A stretch of 64,000 bases of DNA from Budorcas taxicolor (GCF_023091745.1 NC_068912.1:52007067-52071066); one strand, 5' to 3'; counted from the first letter of the stretch, positions 42,704 to 55,140 are shown. A program made the numbers and translations. Notes: generated from the letters alone by a model not told the origin.

Positions 42704-43529
42704 TTTTTAAAAGAAACCTACATGCTATTTTCCATAATGGTCATACAATATTCTTATATTCTTACCAGAACTGGTGAGGGTGTGGAACATCCTCTCCAAC
42801 ACTTGCTATTTGTTGTCTGCTTGATAACAGCCATCCCTAACAGGTGTGAGATGATCTCTCATGGTGGTTTTGATTTGCGTTTGCCTGATGAATAATGACA
42901 TTGAGTATTTGTTCATATATCTTTGGCCATTTGTATGTTTGCTTTGGAAAAATGTCTATTTTGGTCCTTTACTTTAAAATTGGGTTGTTTTCTTGCTATG
43001 AGGTTTTCGAGTTCCTTATATATTTTGGATACTAACCCCTTATCAGATGTATGATTCCCAAATATTTTCTCCCATTCTGCAGATTGTCACTTCACACTGC
43101 TTTATGTTTCCTTTGCTGTGCAGAAGGTTTTTAGTTGGATACATTCCAACTAAAAACTAGTTTGGACGTGTTTTTTCCTCTTCAGGTTTTTGAAAATGTT
43201 TGAGAAACATTGGTATCAATTCCTTGTCAACAGTTTGGCAGAAACCACCAGTGAAGCCATCAGGTCCTGGGCTTTTATTTGCTGGGAGGTTTTTGTTTGT
43301 TTGTTTGTTTTTACTGATTCAATCTTCTTGCTCATTATTGACTTGTTCAGATTTTCTCTTTCTTCATTATTCAGTTTCTTCATAACCTCAGTGATAGGTT
43401 ATATGTTTCTAGTAACTCATCCATTTCTTTTCAGTTGTTCAATTTGTTAATGTGTAAATGTTCATTGCAGTCTCTTACGAGCCTTTGTATTTCTGTGGTA
43501 TTGGTTATAATGTCTCCTCTTTCATTTAT

Positions 43530-43742
43530 TTGGACTTCCCTGGTGGCTCAGGGTAAAGCGTCTGCCTGCAATGCAGGAGACCTGGGTTCAATCCCTGGGT
43601 TGGGAAGATCCCTTGGAGAAGGAAATGGTACCCCACTCCAGTATTCTTGCCTGGAAACTCCCATGGACAGAGGACCCTGGTAGGCTACAGTCCATGGGGT
43701 CGCAGAGAGTCAGAGATGACTGAGCAACTTCACTTTCTTTTT
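43530..43742 (+). mobile_element. Bov-tA SINE with perfect 12-bp target duplication
   Basis: tggacttccctggtggctca head and gagcaacttcactttctttt tail. Flanked by tctttcatttat at 43518-43529 and 43743-43754, within L1. Confidence 0.95.
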
Positions 43743-43838
43743 TCTTTCATTTATAATTTTATTCATTTGAGCCTTTTTTTTTTTCTTAATGTGGCTAAAA
43801 GTTTATCTATTTCAGTTCTTTTTTAAAAACCAACTCTT

Positions 43839-44160
43839 GGGCTTCCCCAGTAGCTCAGTGGTAAAGAATCTGCCTGCCAAGGCAGACATGAGTTTGATCC
43901 CTGGTCTGGGAAGATCCCCCATGCAACTAAACCTGTATGCCACAACCACTGAGCCTATCTATGTTCTAGAGCCAGGGATCCCCAACTACTGAGTCCATGT
44001 GCCACAATGATGAAGCCCATGCAGCCTAGAGCCTGTGTTCCACAACTAGACAAGCCATTGCAATGAGAAGCCTGCACCACAGCTAGACAGTAGCCCCCAC
44101 CTGCTGCAACTAGAGAAAACCCACATAGGAACAAAGACCCAGCAAAGCCAAAAAACAAAA
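43839..44160 (+). mobile_element. CHR-type tRNA-Glu SINE, long form
   Basis: gggcttccccagtagctcag head, gagtttgatccctggtctgg, repeated ccacaactactgag-like units and a caaagacccagcaaagcc tail. The flanks aactctt (43832-43838) and agctctt (44161-44167) are an imperfect duplication of L1 sequence. Confidence 0.92.
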
Positions 44161-45374
44161 AGCTCTTAGTTTCACTGATCTTTTCTATTGCTTTTTCCTA
44201 TTTCATTTATTTCCTTTCTGTTCTTTATTATTTCCTTCCATACACTATCTTTAGTTAGTTTGCTCTTCTTTTTCTAGTTCCTTGAGGTGTGAAGTTAGGC
44301 TACTTATTTGAGATCTTTCCCCCCTCTTAATGTAGGCATTTATTGCTATAAAATTCCCACTTAGAACTGTGCTGCATTCCATAAATTTTAGTATGTTGTG
44401 TTTCCATTCTCATTTGTCTCAAGGTATTTTAAAAATTTCTCTCTTGGTTTCTTCTTTGACCATTGGTTGTTCAGGAGTATATTGTTTAATTTCCACATGG
44501 TTATGACTTTTATATTTCCTCTTATAGTTGATTTCTAATTTCATTCCATTGTGGTCAGAAAAGATACTTAGGATGATTTCAATATTCTTAAATTGGCTAA
44601 GACTTGTTTGGTGGCCTAACATATGATTTATTCTGAAGAATATTTCATGTGTGCTTAAAAAGAATTTGTTTGATGAAATGTTCTATTATGTCTGTTAGGT
44701 CCATTTGGTCCAAAGTATGTACAACATTTCCTTGTTGATTTTCTGTCTGGATGTTCTATCCATGGTCGAACATAGAGTATTGTAGTCCTTTACTATTACT
44801 GTGTTGCTATCTATTTCTGCCTTCAGTTCCATTAATATTTGCTTTATGTATTTAAGTATTCTGATGTTGGGTGTATGTATATATTTACAATTGTTCTATT
44901 CTCTTGATAAATTGACCCCTGTATCATTATATAGTGACTTACTTTGTCTTATGACAGTTTCTGACTTATAGTCTATTTGTCAGATGTAAGTATAGCCATC
45001 CCTGCTCTCTTTCAGTTACCATTGGCATGGAATATCTTTTATCAGCTCTACACTTTCAGTCTATGTATGTTCTTAAAGCTAAAGTTAGTCTTTTGCGGGC
45101 AGCATATTATTCAATCTTTTTTTTTCATCCATTCAGCTACTCTGTATCTTTTGACTGGAGAGTTGAATCCATTTAAAGTATTATTGATAGGTAAGGATTT
45201 ACAACTGTCATTTTAAAAATTGGTTTTTGGCTGTTTAATAGTTTTCCTTGTTCTTTTCTTTCTTGCTTGCTGTCTTCTTTTGTGATCTGATGAATTTTTC
45301 CATAGTGGTAAGCTTTGATTCCTTTCTCCCTCTTTTTCTAAGCCTGAGCATTTCTTTAAGAGGAGTTTTTAAAT

Positions 45375-45620
45375 TACCAATTTTATCTCTTTACTTGGTA
45401 TAAGTCTATTCAGATTTTGTATTTATTCTTGAGTCAGTTTCTATAGTCTGTGTCTTTCTAGGAATGAGTCAGTTTCTATAGTCTGTGTCTTTCTAGGAAT
45501 TTGTACATTTCATCTAAGTTGTCTACTTTTGTTGACATACAGTTGTTCATAGTATTCCCTTATAATCCTTTTGTTTGTCTAAGATGTCCCCTCTTTCATT
45601 CCTGATTGTAGCTATAATTG
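45375..45620 (-). mobile_element. Second L1 RT-region fragment
   Basis: ttctaggaatttgtacattt, aagttgtctacttttgttga and atagtattcccttataatcc match a complemented L1 RT region. The same region of ORF2 is already represented at 43,330-43,530 in the neighbouring L1, so this is a separate copy. Confidence 0.7.
45431..45500. repeat. Perfect tandem duplication, 35 bp x 2
   Basis: The 35-bp unit starting gagtcagtttctatagtctg occurs at 45431-45465 and again, identical, at 45466-45500, inside the second L1 fragment. Confidence 0.97.
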
Positions 45621-47035
45621 CAATTCAATGAAAGATAGTGTATAACTATGGAAACTTGAGATATTTTTATTCAAGAAAATAAATGTCTTTGTAAGATTTC
45701 AAAAAGAATAATGTAAACTAAAAAACCAATAATAACCTATCTTAATGTCCGTTTGTTCCAGGAGTGCTGGAACACAGTGCTTAGGAATTGTCTTATAGAC
45801 CAAGAAAATTAGAAGGAACATCTCTGTGTGTTGGAATTGCTACCACTGGAGTCTCATGGCATTACCAAAAAAGCCATGTCTCTGCTTATAGAGCAGCTAA
45901 GAGTTATCTGATAATGTACGGGAATATTTTATGGGCAGAAACGATTTGAAAGTAAGATTAAAACTGTCATAATATTTAACCACCATTGTTCACTAACCTG
46001 ATGAAATCATGAAGGGCAGAATTCACTAACTCTTCATTGCTCTCTTGAGTTGTTTTCAGAAAGGCAGTTAAGAAGCAGAAAGGGAAAATCATGACTTCCC
46101 AATTCACACAGATCATGTAGCATCTGCTACAGGCAGATATGCTAATCATTGAATGTTTAGCTATGGGTTTAATAAGCTGTTATTTGGAAATGAGCTAGAA
46201 TATTTAGGAGAATGATAATATAGGTTTAAGGACGTTTATTGACTATGGGATATTCTAGTACATTCAAACTATAACCAGTTGAGGTATCTCCTATTTTTCA
46301 TACAATTTTACAAATGAAAATTGTCTACTTCTTTTAAATATGGTAAAATCAGATCCTAAATCAGATACCACTCTGAGCTCTGCCATAATACTAAAAATCA
46401 AATGTTTGTTCCAAAACAGTAGGAGTTCTGGTTGTCTCATTTCATAGTTGTGTCTCAACCATAATTCTTTGGGCCATACCAGCATCCAATGAAGAGCTGT
46501 AGAATAAGTAAATGATTAATAGTAGCTGTCTGTCACTAGAGTTCCAATGTAAATAATAATAATGGAAACTTCCTTTTTGTTGAAGAGGTATCATAGTTCA
46601 AAGGCAAAATAACCTCTCCCAACAGCTATCCAAATCCCCTGAAGGATTAGTCCCCTGAGTGATGAAGCACCCCAATTCAAGGTTCCCAAAACTCAGCCTA
46701 TCGGAAATATCAGAGCCTTAAAACAATCACGTTTAAAACACTGTTGTTGTAAGGATTTTCTTTGATTTAAATGTTGTTTCTTTTGGAAAGGGCTTGTTAT
46801 TTTTCTAAGCAAGTTAGGTCATTGAACTGGGCAAACCGGGGAAAGGGAAGATTAAAGAAGACATTTTAAAAACAGCAATTATATTCACTATTTTGTATAT
46901 GGCTTGACTGAGTTTCTGTTGCCTTACATTTAATTTAACCAATAAATGCTTTTTATTAAAAAGAGACTGAAAATATAATTCAATGTAAAGAATTTGAATA
47001 AGATACTTAGCAAAATAAGTATCTTAGCAAAATAA
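45621..47035. other. No recognised repeat or gene
   Basis: Unassigned, AT-rich. The right edge (47,003-47,036) holds two near-identical 17-bp units that form the SINE target site. Confidence 0.45.
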
Positions 47036-47255
47036 GGGCTTCCCTGGTGGCTCAGACAGTAAAGTGTCTGCCTGCAATACAGGAGACCTGGGTTCGATCC
47101 CTGGGTTGGGATGATCCCCTAGAGGAAACGGCAACCCTCTCTAGTACTCTTGCCTGGAAAATATCCCAAGGACAGAGGAGCCTGGTAGGCTACAGTCCAT
47201 GGGGTCGCCGAGTTGGACACGACTGAGCGACTTCACTTCACTTCATTTCACTTCA
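47036..47255 (+). mobile_element. Bov-tA SINE with target duplication
   Basis: gggcttccctggtggctcag head, gggttcgatccctgggttgg, tcgccgagttggacacgact and a (CACTT)n-like tail. Flanked by cttagcaaaat at 47023-47033 and 47256-47266. Confidence 0.95.
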
Positions 47256-47266
47256 CTTAGCAAAAT

Positions 47267-48127
47267 GTTGACAACTGCAAACTGGATGATGGGCTTTGGG
47301 GGTTTCATTATTCTCTCTCTGTTATTATCCATTTATATTATAGCTATTATAAAACTAAGCTAATGAATAGTGAAGACAAAAGCCGAATAGTTATATCAAG
47401 AGTTGCCATTAGGTAGGGTACTAGGTGGCCATGATAAACTAAACGTATTTCAAAGTTATGAGGGATTTGAAAGTATGGGTAAGAAGAAGCAGCTGACCAG
47501 CTTAGGTAGGAGAATGGAACAGTCATTCAGAAAGAGGGAGATGCCTTGTCCAAGGAGAGTGGCCTTTTTTCCTTGTAGATTTTCAGTTCCTGGTTCCTTT
47601 GCCTATGGGCCCAGCTATACAATAGCTTCTGCCCTTGAATCTCTGTGCCATTACTGATCCCTTTTTGCTTCATGTTTATCCTTAAAAGTTGATTCCCCCC
47701 CCCCTTTTGTTTTGAACTGGCTTGAGTCAAACTTCTGTTCCTTCACATCAAAATAGGCATCCTCAAAACAAATGATTATTTATACCTGTTACAGTCAGAA
47801 TCTGCCCCCAGTGGAGTGGCCCTGCCAATCTTGGGATCAAATGGTGTTCAGCATCTCATGGAGGGTTAGGAGAGACCCTTGTAGGAACTAAATATCAGCC
47901 AATCAAAGCCAATTCTATCTCCCCCCGAGGTACAAGTGAGCCAGGAGAGAATTAAATGCATTTTCTCAAGAGATTTTAAGAGGTCTAGACAGTAAATAGA
48001 AAAAGCTAACAGGTAATTCACTGTGGTGGTTTCCTAGGGACCATGTTGATCAAAGAAGTCACTGAAGAGTCAAGTTGACCTCCAGGTTGTGTGTTGGACA
48101 AATGTTCTTGCCTGAAGTGTTTTACAT
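47267..48127. other. No recognised feature
   Basis: Unassigned sequence with a C-run of about ten near 47,695-47,704. The frame at 47403-47657 has no domain. Confidence 0.45.
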
Positions 48128-48137
48128 TCTGAGTGCT

Positions 48138-51100
48138 CGGTTCAGTTCAGTCAGTCAGTTGTGTCCGACTCTTTGCAACCCCAGGGACTGCAGCATGCCA
48201 GGCTTCCCTGTCCATCGCCAATTCCTGAAGCTTGCTCAAACTCATGTCCATTGAGTTGGTGATGCCATCAAATCATATCATCCTCTGTCGTTCCCTTCTC
48301 CTCCCGCCTTCAATCTTTCCCAGCAACAGGGTCTTTTCCAATGAGTCAGTTCTTCGCATCAGGTGGCCAAAGTATTGGAGCTTCAAATTCAGCATTAGTC
48401 CTTCCAATGAATATTCAGTACTTCTTACCTTTATGACTGACTGGTCTGATCTCCTTGCAGTACAAGGGACTCTTTTAAAGAGTCTTTCCCAACACCACAG
48501 TTCAAAAGCATCAATTCTTTGGCGCTAAGCTTTCTTTATGGTCTGACTCTCACATCCATACATGACTACTGGAAAAATCATAGCTTTGATTAGATGGACA
48601 TTTTTTGGCAAGTAATGTCTCTGTTTTTTAATATGCTGGTTAGGATTGTCATAGCTCTTCTTCCAAGGAGCAAACGTCTCTTAATTTCATGGCTGCAGTC
48701 ACCCTCTGCAGTTATTTTGGAGCCCAAGAAAAGAAAGTCTTTCACTGTTTCCATTGTTTCCCCATCTATTTGCCATGAAGTGATGGGACCAGATGCCATG
48801 ATCTTAGTTTTCTGAATGTTGAGTTTTAAGCCAACTTTTTCACTCTCCTCTTTCACTTTCATCAAGAGGCTCTTTAGTTTTTCTTCACTTTCTGCCATAA
48901 GGGTGGTATAATCTGGGCATCAGAGGTTATTGATATTTCTCCCAGCAATCTTGATTCCAGCTTGTGCTTCATCCAGCCTGGCATTTCTCATAATGTACTC
49001 TGTCTATAAGTTAAATAATCAGGGTGACAATTTACAGCCTTGACTTACACCTTTCCCAGTTTGGAACCAGTCTATTGTTCCATGTCTGGTTCCATGTTGC
49101 TTCTTGACCTGCGTACAGATTTTTCAGGAGGCAGGTAAGGTGATCTGATAGTCTCATCTCCTGAAGAATTTTCCACAGATTTTTGTGATCCACACAGTCA
49201 AAGGCTTTGGGGTATTCAATAAAGGAGAAGTAGATGTTTTTCTGGAACTTTCTTGCTTATTCTATGATCTCCTGGATGTTGGCAATTTGATCTCTGGTTC
49301 CTCTGGCTTTTTTAAATCCAGCTTGAACATCTGGAAGTTCTCCGTTCAGGTACTATTGAAGCCTGGCTTGGAGAATTTTGAGCATTACTTGGCTAACGTG
49401 CGAGATGCGTGCAATTATGTGGTAGTTTGAGCATTCTTTGGCATTGCCTTTCTTTGGGGTTGGAATGAAAACTGACAGTTTCCATTTCTGTGACTACTAC
49501 TGAGTTTTCCAAATTTGCTGGCATATTGAGTGCAACACTTTCACAACATCATCTTTTAGGATTTGAAATAGCTCAACTGGAATTCCATCACCTCCACTAA
49601 CTTTGTTTGTAGTGATGCTTCCTAAAGCCCACTTGACTTCGCATATCAGGATGAATGGCTCTAGGAGAGTGACCACACCATGGTGGTTATTGGGGTCATT
49701 AAGATCTTTTTTGTATAGTTCTTCTGTGTATTCTTTCCACTTCTTCTTAAGATCTTCTGCTTCTGTTAGGTCCATACAATTTCTGTTCTTTATTGTGCCC
49801 ATCTTTGCAAGAAATGTTCCCTTGGTATCTCTAATTTTCTTGAAGAGATCTCTAGTCTTTCCCATTCTATTGTTTTCCTCTATTTCTTTGCACTGATCAC
49901 TGAGGAAGGCTTTCTTATCTCTCCTTGGTATCCTTTGGAACTCTGCATTCAGATGGATATATCTTTCCTTTTCTCCTTTGCCTTTAGCTCCTCTTCTATT
50001 CTCAGCCATTTGTAAGGCCTCATCAGGCAACCATTTTGCCTTTTTGCAGTTCTTTTTCTTGGGCATGGTCTTGATCACTGCCTCCTGTACAATGTCATGA
50101 AGCTCTCTCCAGAGTTCTTCAGGTACTGTGTCTATCAAATCTAATCCGTTGAGTCTATTTGTCTCTTCTACTGTATAATCATAAGGAATTTGATTTAGGT
50201 CATATCTGAATGGTCTAGTGATTTTCCTTACTTTCTTCAATTTAAGTCTGAATTTGGCAATAAGGAGTTCATGATCTGAGCCACATCAGCTCTCAGTCTT
50301 GTTTTTGCTGACTCTGTAGAGCTTCTCTATCTTTGGCTGCAAAGAATATAATCAATCTGATATCATTTATCAACCATCTGGTAATGTCCTTGTGTAGAGT
50401 CTTCTCTTGTGTTGTTGGAAGAGGGTGTTTGCTATGACCAGTGCATTCTCTTGGCATAACTCTGTTAACCTTTGCCTTGCTTCATTTTGTACTCTAAGAC
50501 CAAACTTGCCTGTTACTCCAGGTATCTCTTGACTTCCTACTTTTGCATTCCAGTCCCCTATAATGAAAAGGACATCTTTTTTTGGGTGTTAGTTCTAGAA
50601 GGTCTTTAGGTCTTCATAGAACCATTCAACTTCATCTTCTTCAGCATTAGTGGTTGGGGCATACACTTGGATTACTGTGATATTGAATGGTTTGCCTTAG
50701 AAACGAACAAAGATCATTTTGTCGTTTTTGAGATTGCATCCAAATACTGTATTTCAGACTCTTGTTGACTATGAGGGCTACTCCATTTCTTCTAAGGGAT
50801 TCTTGCCTACACTAGTAGGTATATAATGACCATCCAAATTAAATTTGCCCATTCCGGTCCATTTTAGTGGGCTGATTCCTAAAATGTTAATGTTCACTCT
50901 TGCTATCTCCTGTTTAACCACTTCCAATTTACCTTGGAATTACCTTATTCATGGACCTAACATTCCATGTTCCTATGCAATATTGTTCTCTATAGCATCT
51001 GACTTTACTTCTATCACCAGTCACATCCACAAGTGGGCATTGTTTTCCCTTTGGCTCTGTCTCTTCATTCTTTCTGGAGTTATTTCTCCACTCTTCTCGA

Positions 51101-51150
51101 GTAGCATATTGGGCACCTACCAACCTGAGGAGTTCATCTTTCACTGTCAT
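48138..51150 (-). pseudogene. BovB endonuclease-reverse transcriptase polyprotein, inactivated
   Basis: Minus-strand order: an N-terminal leader with YCIGTWNVRSMN, the start of the AP-like endonuclease (frame 50929-51150); an endonuclease body with frame breaks, whose late SDH motif (codons at 50271-50279) is readable after a one-base loss just upstream; the linker (247 codons, 49497-50240) from RPFRYDLNQIPYDYTVEETN to GGDGIPVELFQILKDD; then RT with a readable GKGVSQGCKLSP motif near 49,040-49,080. The YADD position near 48,900-48,930 is destroyed (a stop, then CPDYTTLMA). The frame 48590-48898 covers the next part (KLNIQKTKIMASGP). Stops and shifts make it non-functional. Confidence 0.9.
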
Positions 51151-51256
51151 TTATTTTTCTTTTCATATTGTTCACGGGGTTGTGAAGGCAAGAATACTAA
51201 AGTGGTTTGCCATTCCCTTCTCCAGTGGACCATGTTTTGTCAGAACTGTCCAGAAC
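48138..51256 (-). mobile_element. Nearly full-length BovB LINE with 10-bp target duplication
   Basis: The BovB 3' end on the complement (ggttcagttcagtcagtcag) lies at the left and the 5' untranslated end (tccagtggaccatgttttgt, complement) at the right. The flanks tctgagtgct at 48128-48137 and 51257-51266 are identical. At 3,119 bp it is close to the family's roughly 3.2 kb, and both the endonuclease and RT regions are present. Confidence 0.94.
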
Positions 51257-51365
51257 TCTGAGTGCTACCAATGCAAGGTAATATCCCATTTGGATAAAGA
51301 TGAAAGGCTTGGAGAACACCTCTATTTCTTTGCTCTTCAATTTTTACCACAAACAATAAAGGGTT

Positions 51366-51518
51366 TCTGCTGCTGCTAAGTCACTTCAGTCGTGTCCAAC
51401 TCTTTGTGACTCCATGGACTGTATCCCACCAAGCTCCTCTGTTCGTGGGATTCTGCAGGCAAGAATCCTCGAGTGGGTTGCCATGCCTTCCTCCAGGGGA
51501 TCTTCCCGACCCAGCATT
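51366..51518 (-). mobile_element. Bov-A/Bov-tA SINE, head missing
   Basis: ctgctgctgctaagtcactt, ttcagtcgtgtccaactctt, caggcaagaatcctcgagtg and ggggatcttcccgacccagc: complemented Bov-A body cut off before the tRNA head. Confidence 0.9.
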
Positions 51519-53460
51519 TCTAGTCAGGTTGCAATCCAGGAAAGGAGTCAGAAAAACAATTCTAAAGAGGAATGGCAAGAAACCAGTTACTGGAGGAAGT
51601 TAGAGCAGAGGTGAAATATAGGACTTACTGTTCATGGTAGAACAATCCTCAGAGTTGTGGGTGTATCAAGGGCACCAAGGGAGAGAGGCCAATTCCACAG
51701 CCTCGAGGTAGGAGATCTTGCTTGAGCTTGAAGATGGAAAACTAATCCAGGGAAATCTGAATTGGAAAAGAATACATAATTGTTCTTTGAGCTAAGAGGA
51801 GGGAGAATGCCCCATTTGCTACAGGAAAGTGAGGGGCTTCCAACTTCTTTGATGAAGGAAGATCATGTACACACAAAGGGAGGAAGAGATATGACAAAGG
51901 TGGATCCAAGTACCTGAAAGTTTACAGGAGAAAATGACAATCAACTAGGCCCCAACATGCAGAAAGGGTCGTCCTAAAGAATTTACTTTCTTTGTTTCAA
52001 TGCATTTACTGAATAGAGATAATATATGTTGATTTTAAGTGTCATTTAATACAGGAATATTCACAAATCCCATAATTTAAGAAGAGACATGAGATGATAT
52101 GTAATGTCTGTCCTCGATGATTTATTGCTTTTCTTCATTAAAAAAGTTCCAGTGAGTTAGGTCATTTAACATGAAGCTTAAAGATGCATTAAAATCATTT
52201 CTCAAGTTCTTTAGCAATGAAAAAGTTCATTATGTCATTCTATGCAATGCTGCTTTTGTGAAGAGGGAGAGAAAAGACCTTTTGTTTAGTAATTTTCTTG
52301 GCACAGGGTCTTCATTATGTAATAAACTTAGCCATTGTTAGAAAGATCTGGACAAGAACAGCACCAGTTATTGTTATAAGTGATCATCAAATAAAGTAAG
52401 AAATTCCATAGGAACCATAGGTTAAAGGATACGGCTCAAGAAATACGCTTCTTGGTATTGAGAGAAGAGCAGGAGCAGTAGAGGAATCGCTAAGCCAACA
52501 CTTCAGGGTTGTGTCATTTGGGATGCTTTTCACTTGAAGTGACCAAAACAATCTGGCTTATTTGTATTAAATAATAAATACATCTAGTATTACATTGCAG
52601 GCCCAGGTGTGGTTAACTCAGCTAATCAATGATGCCAGCAAGGACCTAGGTTCTTTTCCTCTTCCAACTTTGCCATCCTCCATATTTTGGCCTGGTCCTC
52701 CAGCCAGTTCCTCTCAGTGCTATGTTGTGATTGTGGCAGTTTCCAGACATGGCACATCCAGACATGGCAATGACCAAGGAAGGTGAGCCGGTGTCTCTTT
52801 TTAAAAGTGTGGAAAGGTTTCTAGACGTTTCTACCTACAGATTCCCATTATGTCTTATTGACCAGGAGTATGTTGTATGTCCATATTTAAATCAATCACA
52901 GACTCAAACTAGCCCAATCACAGTTTATACCCTGTGTCTGGGAGAGGCTAGCTTTCTTCGAAGATCCTGGTTTTGTAAAGGGATGGATACAAACAAAATC
53001 AGGGTGGTGCTGGAAAGGGAAAGGGAAGGAAGATGTTGCGTAGCAACCAACAATATCTCTCACAAAGGCCAAGTCATCTCAGAACTACACAATGTCCCAG
53101 ACAACACACGCAATTTTCTGAATTCCCAAAGTGTGGTTCCAAACTGTGAAAGGGAAGCCCTACTCCTTTGTACATGTGTTGTTAATTTGGATTATTTCAT
53201 CAGTTGGTCAGTATCTGTCTTCAAATAGTGCCTAAGAAAATATCACCGGCTGATCTATTTTCTGAATCCTTGACTATCTGACCATGTCTTTGACTAATAT
53301 AGGCAACAGTAATCAATAACAACATGGTTAGATACAAATTCCGTAGATCACAATCCTTTTGCATCAAAAGTTTGTTCATAGAGTTGCACTGTTTTCTGGC
53401 AGTTAGCATTGCAAAGAAGTCAGAGATTAGACTAATTTCTGCACCTTTGTAAGTAAATTA
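51519..53460. other. Unassigned sequence
   Basis: About 1.9 kb. The part at 52,500-53,060 (gtgaccaaaacaatctggct) has the feel of a dispersed repeat, but I cannot name it. The 165-codon frame at 52731-53228 has no recognisable domain. Confidence 0.4.
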
Positions 53461-54150
53461 TTATTTTTTTTAACCTGAATGCCTGAAAGATTCTTGTCTT
53501 TATTCTCTTAATTCACAAATGTGCTCAGGATGCATCTAGATCAATTTTTAAAATTTTACCTAGAACATCATGAGTCTTGTCAGTCTGCATACTCAAATGT
53601 TTCTCATAACAAGAAAGCAATTTTCAATTATGTCTTTGATTTGTCTCAGTTCCTATTTTCTTGTTCTTATCATACCTTTTAGGTTGAATCATGTTTCCTG
53701 CCCTCTGAGTCTACCATCTTCTCACCCATCATTTTATTTCCTCATTTTTCTTTATATTATAGAAGAATATCTCAGGTGTTATTTCCAGAATACTAACTTA
53801 CTTTTCCACAGGGCTAGTGCTGCTCTTTACTCATTCCAATTTATATACTCATGATATATATATATTTTAACATGAAACAGTGTATTTTTGGTATTGTTCA
53901 TTTTCTTATTTACCCATCCTAGCTCTCATTGCTATTCACCTCGCTCCTGTCTTTGCATCCCATCTTTTGTGTCTTTGTGACTATCTGCCCCTCTTTCCTA
54001 GAAGTCATGTCTTCTTGAATCTTTTGGAGGATATTACACAGTTTTCTGAAAAATGTTTTCTGGTTCCCCTGCAGGAGGCCATTTTAGGAGGAATGTTCTT
54101 CATCTGATCTTTTTCTGTGTAATGGTTCTTCATGTTTCCAATGACAGTTT
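53461..54150. other. AT-rich sequence, possibly very old L1
   Basis: T-rich sequence with scattered phrases similar to complemented old L1 coding DNA. Not assignable with confidence. Confidence 0.25.
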
Positions 54151-55140
54151 TTTTCTTTTTCTGATTACTCATTTTTGAATGAAAAGAGAAAGAGTTAGTT
54201 TCAGATTCACCCACAGACGTGATGTGTAGGCTTTATTTGGTTCTATTGATTGGACACTGGTGTAATGATGGAATCTTCTCAGACCTGTGAGTTGATGAGA
54301 ATCTGGTGTTTGCTCAATTCTGATAATTTAACTAGCATTCCTATAGTCAGGTTCTGCTGAGCTGAGTTTCTAGCTCTAAGTCTGTGTCTTTGATACCTTC
54401 CTCATTGTGTGTTGCTACTGGGACACTTGTTTATATTACCAGGCACAGCATTTTATTTCTCAGGATTATTCCTTTGAGAACCCAATGAGTCCAACACCCC
54501 CAGTCTCATACACTTAGAAATAGTCTCTGAATGAATGTTGAAAGATGGAGGAGGCAAAAAATGTTTATATCAGTTCAAAATGTCACACCCGTGTGGTAAA
54601 GGAATAGCTGCCGGGTTTCTTGTGATGTGGACCCCAGGTCTCTAATTAGGGTAATGGAGCAGCCAAGAGGAACAAAACCTCATCCTGCCTTCTTTTAAAT
54701 GGTCAGAGGTCCTCTGTTTCTTGAGCAAAAAGGTCAGACTGATAGCCAGTTATTTCCCCTGATCATTTAAAATTAAGTGCAAATTCCTTCTAGACTTTGG
54801 TAACCGGTTTTCTGTTGGTCTTAGCCTTTGGCGGTAAATGTAATTTTTATCTTTCTGTGGCTTCACAAGTACTTTAGAAGAAACTGAGGCAAATTTCTAC
54901 CAGGGCAGTTAATCTGGAGCTGTTTAATATCAGAAGTAAAAGCCAACAGTTTTAGTTGACCCAAACTGGATATGAGCCAACAGTGTGCTTGCTGCTAAAA
55001 AAAAAAAAGGCTACATTAATATGCAGATCAATGTTGGCAGTACTCTTATTACACTCTGCCTTGTATGAGCTGCATCTGGGAGCATTGAGTTCACTTATGG
55101 CCCCTAATGTTGATAAAATCTCAAAAGGTTCTTTTGTTAC
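54151..55140. other. No recognised feature
   Basis: Unassigned sequence with an A-run of about 12 near 54,998-55,009. Confidence 0.45.

Larger units (their letters stand above)
41985..45240 (-). mobile_element. Old L1 LINE: 3' UTR, ORF2 C-terminus, RT and endonuclease regions, deleted and interrupted
   Basis: From left to right on the complement: 3' UTR (cttatttcacttagcataac, agtctttcctttgtgaatag), the ORF2 C-terminal region (agatgatctctcatggtggt, tttgctgtgcagaaggtttt), then after a junction at 43,127-43,157 the RT region (gaagccatcaggtcctgggc) and finally the RT/endonuclease linker and endonuclease (tccattgtggtcagaaaaga, gtctgttaggtccatttggt, tatagccatccctgctctct). Many stops in all frames. 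Two SINEs lie inside and part of ORF2 is missing at the junction. Confidence 0.85.

Noticed and set aside
48138..51256. Active BovB source element
   Set aside because: Despite the length and clean target duplication, the RT box is destroyed by a stop and substitutions, and the endonuclease region is frame-shifted.
52731..53228. 165-codon plus-strand frame
   Set aside because: No recognisable motif, in sequence that reads like a degraded dispersed repeat.
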